From positions 1 to 14,065 of the forward strand of contig JABHOU010000144.1 of the NCBI GenBank assembly GCA_018695085.1: a stretch of 14,065 nt of DNA. Reading direction: 5' to 3'. The notes beneath the pieces are model-generated. The model was given only the letters and a program-made list of their open reading frames with translations. It searched no databases and was not told where the DNA came from. The translations under genes were made by a program, and so were the position numbers. This stretch comes from Opitutia bacterium. Its GTDB lineage: Bacteria; Verrucomicrobiota; Verrucomicrobiia; Opitutales; Seribacteraceae. Positions 6,784-13,348 of this stretch are shown here, one piece after another. Within the stretch, counting starts at the first letter, position 1, and the number at the start of each line of letters is the position of its first letter.

Positions 6784-7795
6784 GGTCAACAGTCTCGCCG
6801 TCAACTTCGTCGTTCTCACGAACTTCTTCCTCGAGTTCACGTATATAATTGCGAATTTCTTCGACTTCTCCCTGCTCGCCTTCTTTTTCGCCCATGGCTA
6901 ATTCGAAGTGTGCTTCCATTATTTCGCGCTGGAGGTGAAACCTGATCCGCATGGATTCTGCGGACTCCACAACTTGATCGAATCCTTCCTCCTCGGCGTC
7001 TGTCGAAGCAAGAACCTTCTTCAGTCGCTCCCACTCCTTGGCGAGATGCTCGTGCTGTTTCGCCATTGAGTTTGCCAACTCAACCTGTTTTTTCGCTCGA
7101 AACATTTCGAGGGCTATGGCTTCGAGTTCATCTTGGGTCTCCATTCGACGAAATTCAAGTTCCCGCATTTCTCGGGCTATGTGAAAGTCCTTTTCTGCAA
7201 CGAAAAGGTGTCGTTGGATCTGCTCGGCTTCCTCGTGGCGATCATTGACCCTGGCGGTATCAAGTTTTTCAGAGAGTTCAGCCAGTTGCTTATGCCTAGC
7301 AAGATTTCCTCGAGAGTTCTCAAGTCTTAGCTGCAAATGACGGATATGATCTCCATCCTCACTTTCCCTGGCTAGACGCAATTCAAACTCAAGGTGAGAC
7401 ATCACCGACTTAATGCGCGACAAGTCCCGATTCTGGTGAGCTTTATGAATGCTTCGCATGAAGTCGGGAATGGAGAGCTCCAACCCATCTCCGTCCTTCG
7501 CAAGCAACTTCTCGTGCTGCGACAAGATTTCCTGCCATATCGCAACGTCTTTGTTCGCCCTGACTAACTCGAGTTCCATGTGCTGAATGAAAGAGGCATC
7601 ACCTTCTTGCCGTGCATTCTCAAGTTCTTCTTGAAGATGCTCGGTTTCCTCCTCCAACTCATCCAGTTCGTTACTCAAATCTTCTCCGACCCCCTCTAGG
7701 TCTTCGAGTATGCCTTCAGGGGCATCTTCGCCAATCAAGACACCTGAGGGAAAAAATAAAAAAGGGATTATTAGAATCTTCACGATTGCATTCAT
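6776..7795 (-). CDS. Secreted charged helical-repeat (coiled-coil) protein of unknown function
   Basis: 339 residues starting at an ATG. A hydrophobic N-terminus (about 4-21, IVKILIIPFLFFPSGVLI) followed by an acidic segment looks like a signal peptide. The rest is almost entirely predicted helix, rich in Glu, Arg, Leu and His, with no recognisable domain. Similar units recur: ARQEGDASFIQHMELEL (61-77), ARESEDGDHIRHLQLRLEN (142-160), ARVNDRHEEAEQIQRHL (181-197), each an A-R turn with acidic residues, then I/A-x-x-x-x-x-x-L. This degenerate unit resembles the Glu/His/Leu repeats I associate with planctomycete and verrucomicrobial exported proteins. It may be a periplasmic scaffold; that is inference. 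Its 3' end overlaps the hydroxyproline-type enzyme gene by 8 bases, and it is divergent from the FG-GAP gene. No Cys is visible, so it is not a lipoprotein. Confidence 0.8.
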   Translation of the reverse strand: MNAIVKILIIPFLFFPSGVLIGEDAPEGILEDLEGVGEDLSNELDELEEETEHLQEELENARQEGDASFIQHMELELVRANKDVAIWQEILSQHEKLLAKDGDGLELSIPDFMRSIHKAHQNRDLSRIKSVMSHLEFELRLARESEDGDHIRHLQLRLENSRGNLARHKQLAELSEKLDTARVNDRHEEAEQIQRHLFVAEKDFHIAREMRELEFRRMETQDELEAIALEMFRAKKQVELANSMAKQHEHLAKEWERLKKVLASTDAEEEGFDQVVESAESMRIRFHLQREIMEAHFELAMGEKEGEQGEVEEIRNYIRELEEEVRENDEVDGETVDPR

Positions 7796-7918
7796 TCGTA
7801 TATCTCTAACAGAGTTATGGCTAAAAGGGAATGTCTCCTTTGCAAGTTCTTAACTGAAAAAGCAAGCCGAGAAAGAAATTCCGCCAGTTCGATTCAACCG
7901 ACAGAAAAAACTCAAATC

Positions 7919-9064
7919 ATGTACCGTTTACTCGCATCAATCACTATACTCTCAACCTTTGCTCTCAACGCTAAAGAACCCAAGTTCAGACAGCAAGACA
8001 TCGACGTCAAGGTAGGTGTCGGGTACGGTCTCCAACTCGCCGACATGAACGGCGACGCGAAAACCGACATCGTGCTGGTCGACAAAGACAAGGTGGTTTG
8101 GTATGAAAATCCCACTTGGGCCAAGCACCGGATCAGCGGTCATCTTACCGAGCGTGATCACGTATGCGTCGCCGCCCGCGACTTGGACGGTGACGGCAAG
8201 GCGGAGGTCGCCGTGGGGGCCCAGTGGAATCCGGGCGACACCGTAAACAGCGGAGCCGTTTTCTATCTCAAGCCTACTCCGGACCGTTCCGGCGACTGGA
8301 AGCCCATACAGTTATATCACGAACCCACGACACACAGAATGCACTGGGTCAAAAACCCGTCAGGAGTTTACGATCTTGTCGTCAAGCCCTTGACCGGAAA
8401 GGGCAACCGAAACTATGTAGGTGCTGGTCTCAAGATGCTGGCCTACAAAATACCAGAGAATCCAGAAAAGGGTAAGTGGACTACTAGTCTCGTCTGCGAC
8501 TTCCTCCACAACAGTCACAACTTCCACCCCGTGAACTGGGACAAGGACCCCGAGGATGAACTGCTGGTCACTGGCATGGAGGGAACGTGGTTCCTTAATC
8601 GCCAGAAGGACGACACATGGACACGGAAACTTATCGCAAAGCCATTCGGTGGTGAAGTTCGTGATGGTCACCTTCCCGATGGGCGGCGGCTTGTCACCAC
8701 CATTGAACCGCGTCACGGTTCCGTGGTCGCGTGCTATGTTGCCAATGGCGAAAAGTGGACCCGATACGTACTCGACACAACCTTGAAGGATGGTCACGCC
8801 TTGGCGACTGCCGACTTTCTTGGTCTAGGTGGCGACCAAGTCGTTGCAGGTTGGCGCGGAATGCGTCCCAAGGCCGTTCCAGGCGTGAAACTTTTTGTTC
8901 CGCTCGACAAGGATTATGCAAAATGGAAAACCTACCAACTCAGCGGAGCCGAAATCGCCGTCGAAGACATCAAGGCTGGCGACTTGAATGGCGACGGCAA
9001 GCCTGAGATCATTGTGGCTGGGCGACAGACCCACAACCTGAAGATTTTCTGGAACGAGTCCTGA
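7919..9064 (+). CDS. Secreted FG-GAP/VCBS-repeat beta-propeller protein
   Basis: The ATG at 7919 gives a 381-residue protein beginning with a signal peptide (MYRLLASITILSTFALNA, about 1-18). An in-frame ATG at 7817 would put 34 polar residues ahead of that signal and is less likely. Three blade-type Ca2+-binding loops are clear: D42-M-N-G-D46-A-K-T-D50, D88-L-D-G-D92-G-K-A-E96 and D355-L-N-G-D359-G-K-P-E363, each followed by a hydrophobic strand. Weaker blades are suggested by NWDKDPEDELLVTG (206-219) and TADFLGLGGDQVVAGW (297-312). The spacing fits a seven-bladed propeller closing N- to C-terminus. Such proteins bind ligands or polysaccharides outside the cell or in the periplasm; no catalytic motif is seen. 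It stands alone, divergent from the helical-repeat gene and 148 bases before the receiver gene. Confidence 0.85.
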   Translation: MYRLLASITILSTFALNAKEPKFRQQDIDVKVGVGYGLQLADMNGDAKTDIVLVDKDKVVWYENPTWAKHRISGHLTERDHVCVAARDLDGDGKAEVAVGAQWNPGDTVNSGAVFYLKPTPDRSGDWKPIQLYHEPTTHRMHWVKNPSGVYDLVVKPLTGKGNRNYVGAGLKMLAYKIPENPEKGKWTTSLVCDFLHNSHNFHPVNWDKDPEDELLVTGMEGTWFLNRQKDDTWTRKLIAKPFGGEVRDGHLPDGRRLVTTIEPRHGSVVACYVANGEKWTRYVLDTTLKDGHALATADFLGLGGDQVVAGWRGMRPKAVPGVKLFVPLDKDYAKWKTYQLSGAEIAVEDIKAGDLNGDGKPEIIVAGRQTHNLKIFWNES

Positions 9065-9212
9065 GGTCGAGTGGTCACGGAGCAGGTGCTCTATTCGAGA
9101 GACTGCCCATAAGAGCAATACTCTTTCCTCATTGATTAGTTTACGTACGCATGTTGAACAGGAAAACTAAAGAGTGCTTGCGTCGCTTGCATCGAGATGT
9201 TTCCGTTAAGGC

Positions 9213-9623
9213 ATGAACAGAAAAGTGCTCTGTGTTGACGACGAGGATTCAATTCTAAAAGGCATGCATCTTCATCTCTCCCGAGAGTTCGACTTGTCCA
9301 CGGCCACTAGTGGAGAGCAGGGATTGAAGACTTTTCGTGAGGAAGGTCCCTTTGCCGTTGTAGTGGGAGATATGCGAATGCCCGGCATGGATGGCACCGA
9401 AATGCTCAAGCAGATCAAGGATCTCGATCCCAAGGTAAAAACCATTCTACTCACTGGGCACGCTGACTTTGAAGTCGGCGGTGCGGACTTGCTTCAATCC
9501 GGGCAACTCTACCGAATTTTCACCAAGCCTTGTGCTCCCGCTAAGCTTAAAAGCACTATTGAAACCGGTATTCGAGAATACAATGCACCGGATGAGGAGC
9601 CGGAGCAAGAAGTGCATTATTGA
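9213..9623 (+). CDS. Stand-alone response regulator receiver-domain protein
   Basis: A CheY-like receiver of 136 residues. Residues 3-9 (RKVLCVD) form strand 1, leading to the acidic pocket D9, D10, E11. The phosphorylation site is D53 in VVVGDMRMPGMDG, the conserved Thr is T81 in ILLTGHAD, and the conserved Lys is K105 in IFTKPC. The SGQLYRIFTKP segment resembles receivers found ahead of HD-GYP or GGDEF outputs. Here no output domain follows, only an acidic tail of about 18 residues (NAPDEEPEQEVHY). It probably works by phosphorylation-dependent protein contact or as a phosphate sink. No histidine kinase or output gene is adjacent, so its partners are encoded elsewhere. The ATG at 9213 is preceded by TTAAGG only one base away, too close to be a normal ribosome-binding site. 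Confidence 0.92.
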   Translation: MNRKVLCVDDEDSILKGMHLHLSREFDLSTATSGEQGLKTFREEGPFAVVVGDMRMPGMDGTEMLKQIKDLDPKVKTILLTGHADFEVGGADLLQSGQLYRIFTKPCAPAKLKSTIETGIREYNAPDEEPEQEVHY

Positions 9624-9689
9624 CTTCACGTATTGAGATTGCCCCGCATCATGTTAAGCGAGGAACTCGAATGCAGGATGCGCTGCCAA

Positions 9690-11369
9690 CTAATTTCGGG
9701 AAGGAGTCCGCAACCCGAATCGGTAAATGATTTCAGGAACGAGACCTCGAAAGTCTCGCAGTGCTTGGAAGTCCATTATTTCGAAAAACAAACTGGAACC
9801 TTCCGCAGTAAGGACGAGTGACAGCTCGTTTGAATTTTTTTGCTTCTTTACCGGACGAACTTTCAGCCACGGCACCTCGAAGGGAGATTCGTCGGGCAAG
9901 CCCGAAATAGACTTTTCCTGGAGTCTTTGAATGGATCGGATGTAGCGTCCATTAGATGTTTCTCTGGCGAATCTAAGCGGGGAATCGAATCGCCTTAGGG
10001 CAATGCCGTCTTCGGTTTTTCTGAAACTAAAACCAAATCGATCATTCAATACCGACAAGTAAGCTCGCGAGAGGCCCGCTAGCGACCAAACAGCACTCAA
10101 AGAGGAATTTCTGAAGTAAACTGGTTTTCGTCTCATTATCTTACAGCAACCCTTCCTCGTTAAAGTCACACCCCAGTCGGAACCATATGAAAGCGGATCC
10201 TGATCCATGGAGAAACCTTTGAATGCAGGCAGGAGGAGGATATCTACGAGGGAAGAACTCAATGCTTCGTCAAAGTCCTCGCGCTCAAGGAACAACCTGC
10301 CCAGCATTCCCTTTCTCAAACTGCACCATGCATAGGAAACCCAAGCGGTTCTCTTCGATGAGCGAACAGCCATCTGAAATACGACCCACGAAGAAGATGA
10401 ATCCATCCTTTTGGTGAAACGCGGAGGAAAATCAGGTGTCCTCGATTCAATCCATCTAAAAATTTTACCCTCTAGGAGCACTTGGCCATCGTCACCAAAT
10501 GGATCAACGACCAAATCCGGGTTCGCCTGCAGGGATTGCTCTTGCTGAGCGATGCTCATATCGCAAAAAGCAAAATTGTTTTGAGGGAGATATCCCCCAC
10601 CACGTACTTCGCGGATCTCGGATCGGAAGAGCAATTGAGATATCTGCGGGAAGAACTGCTTCTCAGGTCGAGTATTTGCATGACCTTTCATTTCTCCCAG
10701 CACTCCATTGTTCAGAATGAAGGTCAGGTGAGGTTTCCAGAACAGCAGATCTCTTTTGCGAACCGGTTCTCGCAGTGACAACAGAATGTCGCCATGGCGA
10801 CCGCCTCCGTTTCCGCAATGCCTCATGGCTTGAGCTTCTTGACAAGACTGCCCTTCATCAACGGCAAACCAAGTCCATTCGTTCTCAAGTTCGAGGTAGG
10901 GTTTACCATCCGTACAAAAACGGTCGCCTCCCACAAGCTTCTGCAGTCGTTCCTCCATTTCCTCGAAATCCCGAAGGATTTCTCCTGCCGACTTCGGGGA
11001 AAGCCTCTTTCCCTTGCGGAAGTGAAAGGAATAGTCCTTCATGAGAGTCGCCTGATACATGCCGGCAAGACTCTGGTAATGTGGCCAGTTCATAGTGAAG
11101 TCGGATTCCAAGTCGGCAAGCACTCGGTCGTCATCGAAACCCTTCAGCTTACGTTCGATCTTCCGTCGAATCTTGGGGCGAATACTTCTTCCGCTACTGT
11201 TGCGTATTCGTAGTAGGGCTCCTCTCTGAACGAGGCTGAGGAACCAGATTATGCGGTCATCCTTTTGGAGATGCTCCATTGCCCACTCCACTACGTTTTC
11301 AAAATTTAGTTGAACATGATCCAGTTCCTTCAGGAGCACACTGGAACCGAGTCCGCAAAACATTCCCAT
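9690..11369 (-). CDS. Large protein with a PcfJ-like motif block (function unknown)
   Basis: 559 residues from the ATG at 11369; a GTG at 11408 would add 13. The N-terminal part is basic (RPKIRRKIERKLKG). In the middle a compact block resembles the PcfJ-like family of conjugative elements and phages: CQEAQAMRHCGN (176-187), DILLSLRE (194-201), KPHLTFIL (212-219), GVLGEMKGHANTRP (222-235), then RGGGYLPQNNF (256-266). PcfJ-like proteins typically show a similar H-C...L-R-x-P...T-L/F...K-G-x-x-N order. I see no nuclease, helicase or ATP-binding motif elsewhere. The C-terminal half (about 290-559) matches nothing I recognise, and there is no signal peptide or clear membrane helix. No phage or conjugation genes lie nearby. 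Family assignment rests on motif memory and is tentative; that it is a real gene is supported by its length and fit between neighbours. Confidence 0.75.
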   Translation of the reverse strand: MGMFCGLGSSVLLKELDHVQLNFENVVEWAMEHLQKDDRIIWFLSLVQRGALLRIRNSSGRSIRPKIRRKIERKLKGFDDDRVLADLESDFTMNWPHYQSLAGMYQATLMKDYSFHFRKGKRLSPKSAGEILRDFEEMEERLQKLVGGDRFCTDGKPYLELENEWTWFAVDEGQSCQEAQAMRHCGNGGGRHGDILLSLREPVRKRDLLFWKPHLTFILNNGVLGEMKGHANTRPEKQFFPQISQLLFRSEIREVRGGGYLPQNNFAFCDMSIAQQEQSLQANPDLVVDPFGDDGQVLLEGKIFRWIESRTPDFPPRFTKRMDSSSSWVVFQMAVRSSKRTAWVSYAWCSLRKGMLGRLFLEREDFDEALSSSLVDILLLPAFKGFSMDQDPLSYGSDWGVTLTRKGCCKIMRRKPVYFRNSSLSAVWSLAGLSRAYLSVLNDRFGFSFRKTEDGIALRRFDSPLRFARETSNGRYIRSIQRLQEKSISGLPDESPFEVPWLKVRPVKKQKNSNELSLVLTAEGSSLFFEIMDFQALRDFRGLVPEIIYRFGLRTPSRN

Positions 11370-11516
11370 GTATCTTTCTTTGCGTTTCACCTGAATCCGT
11401 TGATTCACTATAATATAGTTTCAAGCTGCCTGCAAATGGTTGCTGCTCTTAGCTGTCGTCATCCTTACGGCAAACAAGCGAGAAATGGGGCATCACCAAT
11501 ACCATAAGAAGTTGTT

Positions 11517-11918
11517 CTAACCCTCTCGACGAAACAGCGGTTTTTCTTCCTTCAACTTAAGCGAACGGAGGATTGTTCTCCCATTTATGCGTCCGCTTAG
11601 GTCGGAGAGGATTAATCCCTCCTCCATCTTTTTCATTTTCATTAGAATGCGGAACTTAGGAAAGTCAAAAGACACCCAAACCCCGTCCTTGCGGTAACCT
11701 ACTATTGTTTCCTTTTCCCAAGTGCCTTTTACGACGCAATCGAACAATCCCCTCATTAGAGCCGTATTGTTTGCAAGCAGTTCGAGTTTCACGTTTTTGC
11801 TCCCGTCCGACAACACCAGTTTCCCTCGGTAAATGCCTTCCGCCGAAAAATCATTGCGACAGGAGGGGGTCAGGGCAATCACCCCAAGGATAAGTGGGTG
11901 AAGAGGATGAACCCTCAT
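11517..11918 (-). CDS. Small putative lipoprotein
   Basis: 133 residues. The N-terminus is hydrophobic (PLHPLILGVIAL) and leads to LTPSC, placing a candidate lipidated Cys at residue 20; the -1 Ser and -3 Thr fit a loose lipobox. The mature part is a short beta-rich domain: GIYRGKLVLSDGSKNVKLEL, then LANNTALMRG, GTWEKETIVGYRKDGVWVSF. The order G-x-Y-x-G-x-L...L-x-L...A...G-x-W recalls NlpE-like or META-like small envelope lipoproteins, but too few residues match to name a family. The ATG has a well-spaced Shine-Dalgarno, AAGGG, 9 bases upstream, which overlaps the stop codon of the candidate 25-residue ORF. The next gene downstream on this strand, the PcfJ-like gene, starts 147 bases after the stop and may be separately transcribed. 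Confidence 0.72.
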   Translation of the reverse strand: MRVHPLHPLILGVIALTPSCRNDFSAEGIYRGKLVLSDGSKNVKLELLANNTALMRGLFDCVVKGTWEKETIVGYRKDGVWVSFDFPKFRILMKMKKMEEGLILSDLSGRINGRTILRSLKLKEEKPLFRREG

Positions 11919-11930
11919 TTCCGTCGACCC

Positions 11931-12008
11931 TTACACTTGGGTTAGGAACCAGACCCCGGCGCCGGTGGTGGAGAGAATGAAGATTAAGGAGAGGAGATTT
12001 GCGTACAT
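11931..12008 (-). CDS. Candidate 25-residue membrane peptide
   Basis: An ATG at 12008 opens a short frame ending in TAA at 11933-11931. The peptide is one hydrophobic helix with a polar start (MYANLLSLIFILSTTGAGV, then WFLTQV), as in small inner-membrane peptides. It begins about 13 bases after the -10 of a good promoter and ends 12 bases before the lipoprotein ATG. Its TAA is the first part of TAAGGG, which serves as that gene's Shine-Dalgarno, so the two could be translationally coupled. It has no Shine-Dalgarno of its own and may start close to the mRNA end. It could instead be plain 5' leader. Confidence 0.4.
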   Translation of the reverse strand: MYANLLSLIFILSTTGAGVWFLTQV

Positions 12009-12020
12009 GGATTTAATTGG

Positions 12021-12050
12021 ATTATAACTACAAATACACCAAATACCCAA
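12021..12050 (-). promoter_or_regulatory. Sigma70-like promoter with upstream A/T tracts
   Basis: On the minus strand, -35 TTGGGT (12050-12045) and a perfect -10 TATAAT (12026-12021) are separated by 18 bases. Upstream, where an UP element would sit, 12055-12094 is strongly A+T-rich, with an eight-T run (12071-12078) and two six-A runs (12080-12085, 12089-12094) spaced about one helical turn apart. Transcription would start near 12014 and read into the candidate small peptide and the lipoprotein gene. Confidence 0.55.
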
Positions 12051-12168
12051 GAACTTCAAATGATTTTCTGTTTTTTTTGAAAAAACTTAAAAAATTACGA
12101 AATCCGCTTCCACGATGACGATTCCTTTCGTTGTTGATAATAAAGAATTCACGCTCATTGATTGAAGC

Positions 12169-12843
12169 ATGGAGAATCAGCCTCGAACGGACATCCTGCA
12201 AGCTGTCGCCCATAGGTTGGCGGCAGTCAAACTCCCCCACCCTCTCAGAGTGGGGATAGACGGCGTCAGCGCATCCGGGAAAACTGTCCTTGCCGACGAA
12301 TTGGCTGGAATTCTCCAAAAAATGAATCGCGCAGTGATTCGCACCGGCATCGACGGTTTTCACAATCCTCCCGAGATCAGGCATCGACGGGGCTCGATGT
12401 CCGTCGAGGGGTACGTCGAGGACTCCTTCGACTACTCGGCGGTGCACAAATGCGTCCTCGAACCACTTGGGCCTGAGGGAAGCCTTGGCTACCAATCCGA
12501 GATTTTCGACCACGCGACAGGAACCAGAAAAAAGAGCGATCAGGTTTTAGCATCCCCAGATGCCATACTCCTGTTCGAGGGTGTGATGCTGTTCAGGAAG
12601 GAGATCGCAAACGCCTTCGACTATAGGATACTCGTCGATACTACATTCGAGGTAGCACTGGAACGGGCCAAGACGAGGGATTTGAAGCATTTCGGCAACA
12701 TGCAAACTCTCCTCGAAAAATACACCCGACGTTTCATCCCAGGCCAAAAACGTTACTTGGCCGAGTGCCGACCTGCGGAACAAGCTAATGCTATATTTCA
12801 GAATGACGATCCGTATCGACCCAAAATCAAGTTCAACAGGTAA
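12169..12843 (+). CDS. Uridine kinase-like P-loop kinase
   Basis: A 224-residue kinase of the uridine kinase / phosphoribulokinase branch of P-loop enzymes, expected to phosphorylate a nucleoside or similar small alcohol with ATP in the cytoplasm. The Walker A loop is GVSASGKT (32-39) after the strand LRVGID. IRTGIDGFHNPPEIRHRRG (57-75) is the substrate-side block, followed by SVEGYVEDSFDYSA (78-91). The Walker B strand is AILLFEGVML (132-141). A basic lid-like segment YTRRFIPGQKRYLAECRP (185-202) and NDDPYRP (212-218) end the protein. This order closely matches the short uridine-kinase-like proteins annotated in actinobacteria rather than classical Udk, so the true substrate is uncertain. 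It stands alone, with no Shine-Dalgarno at the ATG, and is convergent with the membrane-protein gene 67 bases downstream. Confidence 0.87.
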   Translation: MENQPRTDILQAVAHRLAAVKLPHPLRVGIDGVSASGKTVLADELAGILQKMNRAVIRTGIDGFHNPPEIRHRRGSMSVEGYVEDSFDYSAVHKCVLEPLGPEGSLGYQSEIFDHATGTRKKSDQVLASPDAILLFEGVMLFRKEIANAFDYRILVDTTFEVALERAKTRDLKHFGNMQTLLEKYTRRFIPGQKRYLAECRPAEQANAIFQNDDPYRPKIKFNR

Positions 12844-12910
12844 GGGGCGCGCGAGAACTTGAGGGATTCGCACTGACTCTTGCAGGGGCAGGACGAACCT
12901 TGGCAAGGGT

Positions 12911-13252
12911 TTACAAAAGATTCAGCGCAAATATTCCGAGTCCCCAAAAGCATGCGATAAGAATCCCGGTGAATAGCCAGCCCTGCAGCTTTTCGGCGCC
13001 CGTGTTGATGGCGTATCCACCGATGAAGGCAATCAGGGACATGACTCCAAGCACGGAAAGGACGACGGTGGTTTGAGGCTCGGGAAATTTGTCTTTCGGG
13101 CTATCCGGACCATAAGGCAGACAACCGCTCTGCATGAGCGAATTAAAGATGGGCAGGGCCAAAATAGCGACTAGGCCGAGACAGCCGATGACCAAGATTA
13201 TCTGCACCGGGGAACTTCCTCGTCGGGAGGTTATGGGAATGGCGTAGTCCAC
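12911..13252 (-). CDS. Small membrane protein with three predicted helices
   Basis: 113 residues from a GTG at 13252. The next in-frame Met is residue 40, which would remove the first helix, so the GTG start is preferred despite no clear Shine-Dalgarno. Hydrophobic segments lie at about 17-38 (QIILVIGCLGLVAILALPIF), 62-82 (TVVLSVLGVMSLIAFIGGY) and 91-111 (GWLFTGILIACFWGLGIFAL). The loop between the first two is polar and Pro-rich (GPDSPKDKFPEPQ). I recognise no family. The same-strand gene to the right ends 96 bases upstream, so the two may share a transcript. The frame is supported by its consistent membrane topology rather than by any motif. Confidence 0.65.
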   Translation of the reverse strand: MDYAIPITSRRGSSPVQIILVIGCLGLVAILALPIFNSLMQSGCLPYGPDSPKDKFPEPQTTVVLSVLGVMSLIAFIGGYAINTGAEKLQGWLFTGILIACFWGLGIFALNLL

Positions 13253-13348
13253 GCCGACGATTCTGCAGAGGGATCGTTCGGGGCGTCAACGGGAAAGCTG
13301 CGTCGGGGCCGGCGGATGGAGCAAGGGAGCGGGCATTCCCACGGCAAT

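Noticed and set aside
8360..8797. 145-codon minus-strand frame inside the FG-GAP gene
   Set aside because: Antisense to the propeller gene and without its own signal peptide or motif.
9080..9091. Short inverted repeat GAGCA-GG-TGCTC
   Set aside because: Two-base loop and no T tract; likely chance.
9111..9125. Possible terminator AAGAG-CAATA-CTCTT after the FG-GAP gene
   Set aside because: Only a 5-base A+T-rich stem with no T run following; too weak to call.
9177..9194. Direct repeat CTTGCGTCG / CTTGCATCG ahead of the receiver gene
   Set aside because: Only 9 bases with one mismatch and no link to a known operator.
10794..11213. 139-codon plus-strand frame inside the PcfJ-like gene
   Set aside because: Fully antisense to a long frame with recognisable motifs; no family features.
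11408..11435. Promoter for the PcfJ-like gene (TTGCAG, then TATTAT)
   Set aside because: The spacer is only 14 bases, so the match is not convincing; it hints that the GTG at 11408 is not the start but does not prove it.
12068..12094. T run followed by A runs as a rho-independent terminator
   Set aside because: The stem would be only A:T pairs with no G+C core; better read as A/T tracts upstream of a promoter.
12028..12513. 161-codon minus-strand frame opposite the kinase gene
   Set aside because: It lies antisense to the first half of the uridine-kinase-like gene, has no recognisable motif, and would run through the 12021-12050 promoter region.
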